From Desulfotomaculum sp. (GTDB lineage Bacteria > Bacillota > Desulfotomaculia > Desulfotomaculales > Desulfallaceae), in NCBI GenBank assembly GCA_016841675.1, contig JAENYQ010000005.1, positions 1 through 64,000 of the forward strand: a stretch of 64,000 nt of DNA, in the 5' to 3' direction. Numbering within the stretch: position 1 is the first letter of the stretch; every line of letters starts with the position of its first letter. The notes beneath the pieces were generated by a model. That model had not been told where the DNA came from. It ran no database searches and saw only the letters and a list, made by a program, of their open reading frames with translations. The position numbers and the translations under genes are program-made. Shown here piece after piece: positions 61,465-64,000 of this stretch.

Positions 61465-64000
61465 ATGAAAATTACTGATGTCTCGATCAAGCGGCCGATG
61501 TTGGTTACCGTAATTGTTATTATTGTGCTATTACTGGGCGGGGTATCCTTTTCCCGGTTAAGCATTGACCTGTACCCCGAAATGGAATTGCCCGTAGCGG
61601 TGGTCATGACCAATTATGCGGGGGTGGGCCCGGAAGAAGTTGAACAGCAGATTACCAAACCCATGGAATCAGTACTTAGCTCAGTAAGCAATTTGGATAC
61701 CATTTCTTCAACAAGCAGTATGGGTAGTTCCATGGTTATGATAATGCTGGACTGGGGAGCGGATATGGACTTCGCTTCGCTGGATATCCGGGAGAAAATT
61801 GATATCATTCGCGATGTTCTCCCGGATGGAGCGGGTGCTCCGTCCATTTACAAAGCTGACCTGAACATGATGCCTATAGTGCAGGTAGCCGCGCACAGTA
61901 CAGATCCTATGCAGCTTAAACAAGTAATGGACGATGTAATCCAGCCCCGGCTGGAACGGGTAAGCGGTGTGGCCAGTGTCTGGTATGTGGGTGGATGGGA
62001 AAGAGAAATCCAGGTGCAGGTAAATCCCGTTAAACTAAACGGCTACGGCCTAAGCTTAAATAGTCTTACCGCTGCCCTGGGCGGCGAAAATTTGAATTTT
62101 TCCGCCGGCACTGTTCGGGAAGGCCGGGATGATCTCCTATTACGGGTTACCGGTGAATTTAAAAACCTTGATCAAGTTCGCCGGGTAGTAGTGGGTAATT
62201 TCGGGGGGGCTCCGGTATACCTGGCGGACGTTGCCGAAGTGGTGGACGGGCAGAAAAAAGCTACCCAGATTAGCCGGGTTAATGGCCAACCGGGTTTGTC
62301 GCTGATGATCAACAAGCAAAGTGGCGCCAATACGGTGTCAGTGGCCCAAGGGGTTAAAGCCGAACTGGAAAAGCTGCAACTGGAAGTGCCTGCGGTTAAA
62401 TTTGAAGTCATCATGGATCAGTCGGAATATATTGAGCAATCAATTAAAAACTTAGTCAAGTCAGCGATTGAAGGCGGCATACTGGCTATATTTATTATCC
62501 TAATTTTCTTGCGTAATTTCCGCAGTACCATGATTATTTCAACATCTATACCCATTGCCATCATTGGCGCTTTTGTCCTGTTGTATTTTAATAGCATGAC
62601 CCTAAATATGATTACCCTGGGCGGTTTGGCCCTGGGGATTGGCTTAATTGTGGACGACTCCATTGTGGTATTGGAAAACATCTACCGGCATCGCGCAGAC
62701 GGGATGGACCGGATTACCTCCGCCCGGCAGGCCACGGACGAGGTAGGCTCGGCAGTTATTGCTTCATCCTTAACGTTGGTAGCGGTGTTCTTACCCATTA
62801 TTTTCGTGGAAGGCCTGGCCGCCCAACTTTTTACACCGATGGCGCTAAGCATTACTTTCTGCATTTTGGCTTCGCTGGCAGTGGCTATTACCCTGGTGCC
62901 TCTGCTGGCTTCTAGATGGTTAAAGGTGCCTAAACAAGATGATGAACATGCGGGTAATCACCAAAACCCCCGGGGATGGCAACGCTTGTACAGCGCATCC
63001 GAGCGGTGGTTTAATAAGCTGGACGTTCATTACCGCGCGCTATTGCAAACGGCCTTGAAAAGACGTAAGCTGACGATATTATTTGTGACGGTATTATTTG
63101 TCCTGACCTTGTTTGCCATACCCTTGTTGGGGATGGAGTTTATGCCCGGCATGGATCAGGGCTATGTGAATATTTCGGTGGAAATGCCCAAGGGAACCGC
63201 GCTTAGCGAAACCGATTTGGTGGTCACAGACATTGAGCGCATCCTGGAAACTATACCAGGTATTCAAAGTATTTCAAGCGATGTTGGCAGCGGAGGCTCA
63301 ATGTTTGGTGGAGGGGACGCGAACCAGGCGCATATTACCTTGAAGCTATTGGAGCAATCCCATAGGGATATTTCGTCGGAAGAAATGGCCAGCCAGTTAA
63401 GCACCAAACTGCCAAATATTCCGGGTGCCGACATTAATGTTACCGCGATGGAATCCGGCATGGGTGGCCAAGCCGCGCCGGTACAAATTCAAATTAGCGG
63501 TGACGAATTGGACACCCTGGCTCAGTTGGGCGACGAGGTGGCTGCTATAGTACGGCAAGTGCCCGGCACCCGCGAGGTGGTCAGCAGTCTGGAAGAGGGA
63601 CGCCCCGAACTGCACGTGGTGGTGAACAGGGATCGGGCCGCCATGTACGGTTTGGGCTTGGCAGAGGTGGCTTCCACAGTGCGTACGGCTGTTGATGGCA
63701 CAGTGGCCACCCGCTACCGGGTAGACGGTGTAGAAGTGGATATGCGAGTGCAGTTGACTGGCAATGCCGAAGAGTTTACCCCGACTAAACTGTCCGGGTT
63801 GACTATTGCTTCAGCAACGGGTACCCAAATTCCGTTGGATCAGGTGGCGGAACTAAAACAGGACCAGGGCCCCAGTTCGATTAGCCGCAGTAACCAGGCC
63901 CGTATTGTTACGGTTACTTCACAACTGGCCGGACGCGATCTGGGCAGCGTAGTACGGGATATAGAGCAGGGAGTTGCTGATTTAAATATGCCTTCCGGAT
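61465..64000 (+). CDS. RND (HAE1/AcrB-like) efflux pump, truncated at the window end (not in ORF track)
   Basis: MKITDVSIKRPMLVTVIVIIVLLLGGVSFSRLSIDLYPEMELPVAVVMTNYAGVGPEEVEQQITKPME...GGLALGIGLIVDDSIVVLENIYRHRADG. Confidence 0.95.
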   Translation, partial: MKITDVSIKRPMLVTVIVIIVLLLGGVSFSRLSIDLYPEMELPVAVVMTNYAGVGPEEVEQQITKPMESVLSSVSNLDTISSTSSMGSSMVMIMLDWGADMDFASLDIREKIDIIRDVLPDGAGAPSIYKADLNMMPIVQVAAHSTDPMQLKQVMDDVIQPRLERVSGVASVWYVGGWEREIQVQVNPVKLNGYGLSLNSLTAALGGENLNFSAGTVREGRDDLLLRVTGEFKNLDQVRRVVVGNFGGAPVYLADVAEVVDGQKKATQISRVNGQPGLSLMINKQSGANTVSVAQGVKAELEKLQLEVPAVKFEVIMDQSEYIEQSIKNLVKSAIEGGILAIFIILIFLRNFRSTMIISTSIPIAIIGAFVLLYFNSMTLNMITLGGLALGIGLIVDDSIVVLENIYRHRADGMDRITSARQATDEVGSAVIASSLTLVAVFLPIIFVEGLAAQLFTPMALSITFCILASLAVAITLVPLLASRWLKVPKQDDEHAGNHQNPRGWQRLYSASERWFNKLDVHYRALLQTALKRRKLTILFVTVLFVLTLFAIPLLGMEFMPGMDQGYVNISVEMPKGTALSETDLVVTDIERILETIPGIQSISSDVGSGGSMFGGGDANQAHITLKLLEQSHRDISSEEMASQLSTKLPNIPGADINVTAMESGMGGQAAPVQIQISGDELDTLAQLGDEVAAIVRQVPGTREVVSSLEEGRPELHVVVNRDRAAMYGLGLAEVASTVRTAVDGTVATRYRVDGVEVDMRVQLTGNAEEFTPTKLSGLTIASATGTQIPLDQVAELKQDQGPSSISRSNQARIVTVTSQLAGRDLGSVVRDIEQGVADLNMPSG

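Overview
The window looks like the chromosome of an anaerobic, spore-forming Firmicute (Peptococcaceae/Desulfotomaculum-like). That is inferred from gene content (spoIIID, mbl, spoIID, ATP synthase operon, SLH proteins), not from a database search. Main blocks: (1) 0.2-4.5 kb housekeeping genes: rpiB, glyA, dCMP deaminase, MazG-like, wecB. (2) 4.7-12.2 kb acyl-CoA dehydrogenase plus a biotin-dependent, sodium-pump-type decarboxylase (carboxyltransferase, an unlisted 51-aa gamma-like subunit, biotin carrier, beta subunit). Two consensus sigma-54 promoters lie in front, and a CBS-CBS-PAS-PAS-AAA+ sigma-54 activator is encoded convergently. (3) 12.5-26.6 kb catabolic island between two IclR regulators: GctAB-type CoA transferase, UbiX, acyl-CoA ligase, TRAP-TAXI transporter, UbiD decarboxylase, with IS and pseudogene debris. 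(4) 27.2-34.9 kb complete F-type ATP synthase operon. (5) 35-39.5 kb murA, spoIID, spoIIID, mbl. (6) 39.7-56.4 kb cell-surface locus: subtilase-SLH protein, hicB with a broken hicA, ECF sigma/anti-sigma pair, copper-amine-oxidase-domain proteins, TolC-like protein and SLH repeat protein. Several of its genes share an ECF-type promoter motif with strict 16-nt spacing. (7) 56.5-59.6 kb repeat-rich segment: RAYT-type Y1 transposase, FitA/VapC-type toxin-antitoxin, Rpn-like nuclease, and a GGTGCCTGGCACTCC repeat family that sits at gene 3' ends. (8) 59.7-64 kb MarR, HlyD-type adaptor and RND pump (truncated by the window edge). No CRISPR array, rRNA or tRNA was recognised.
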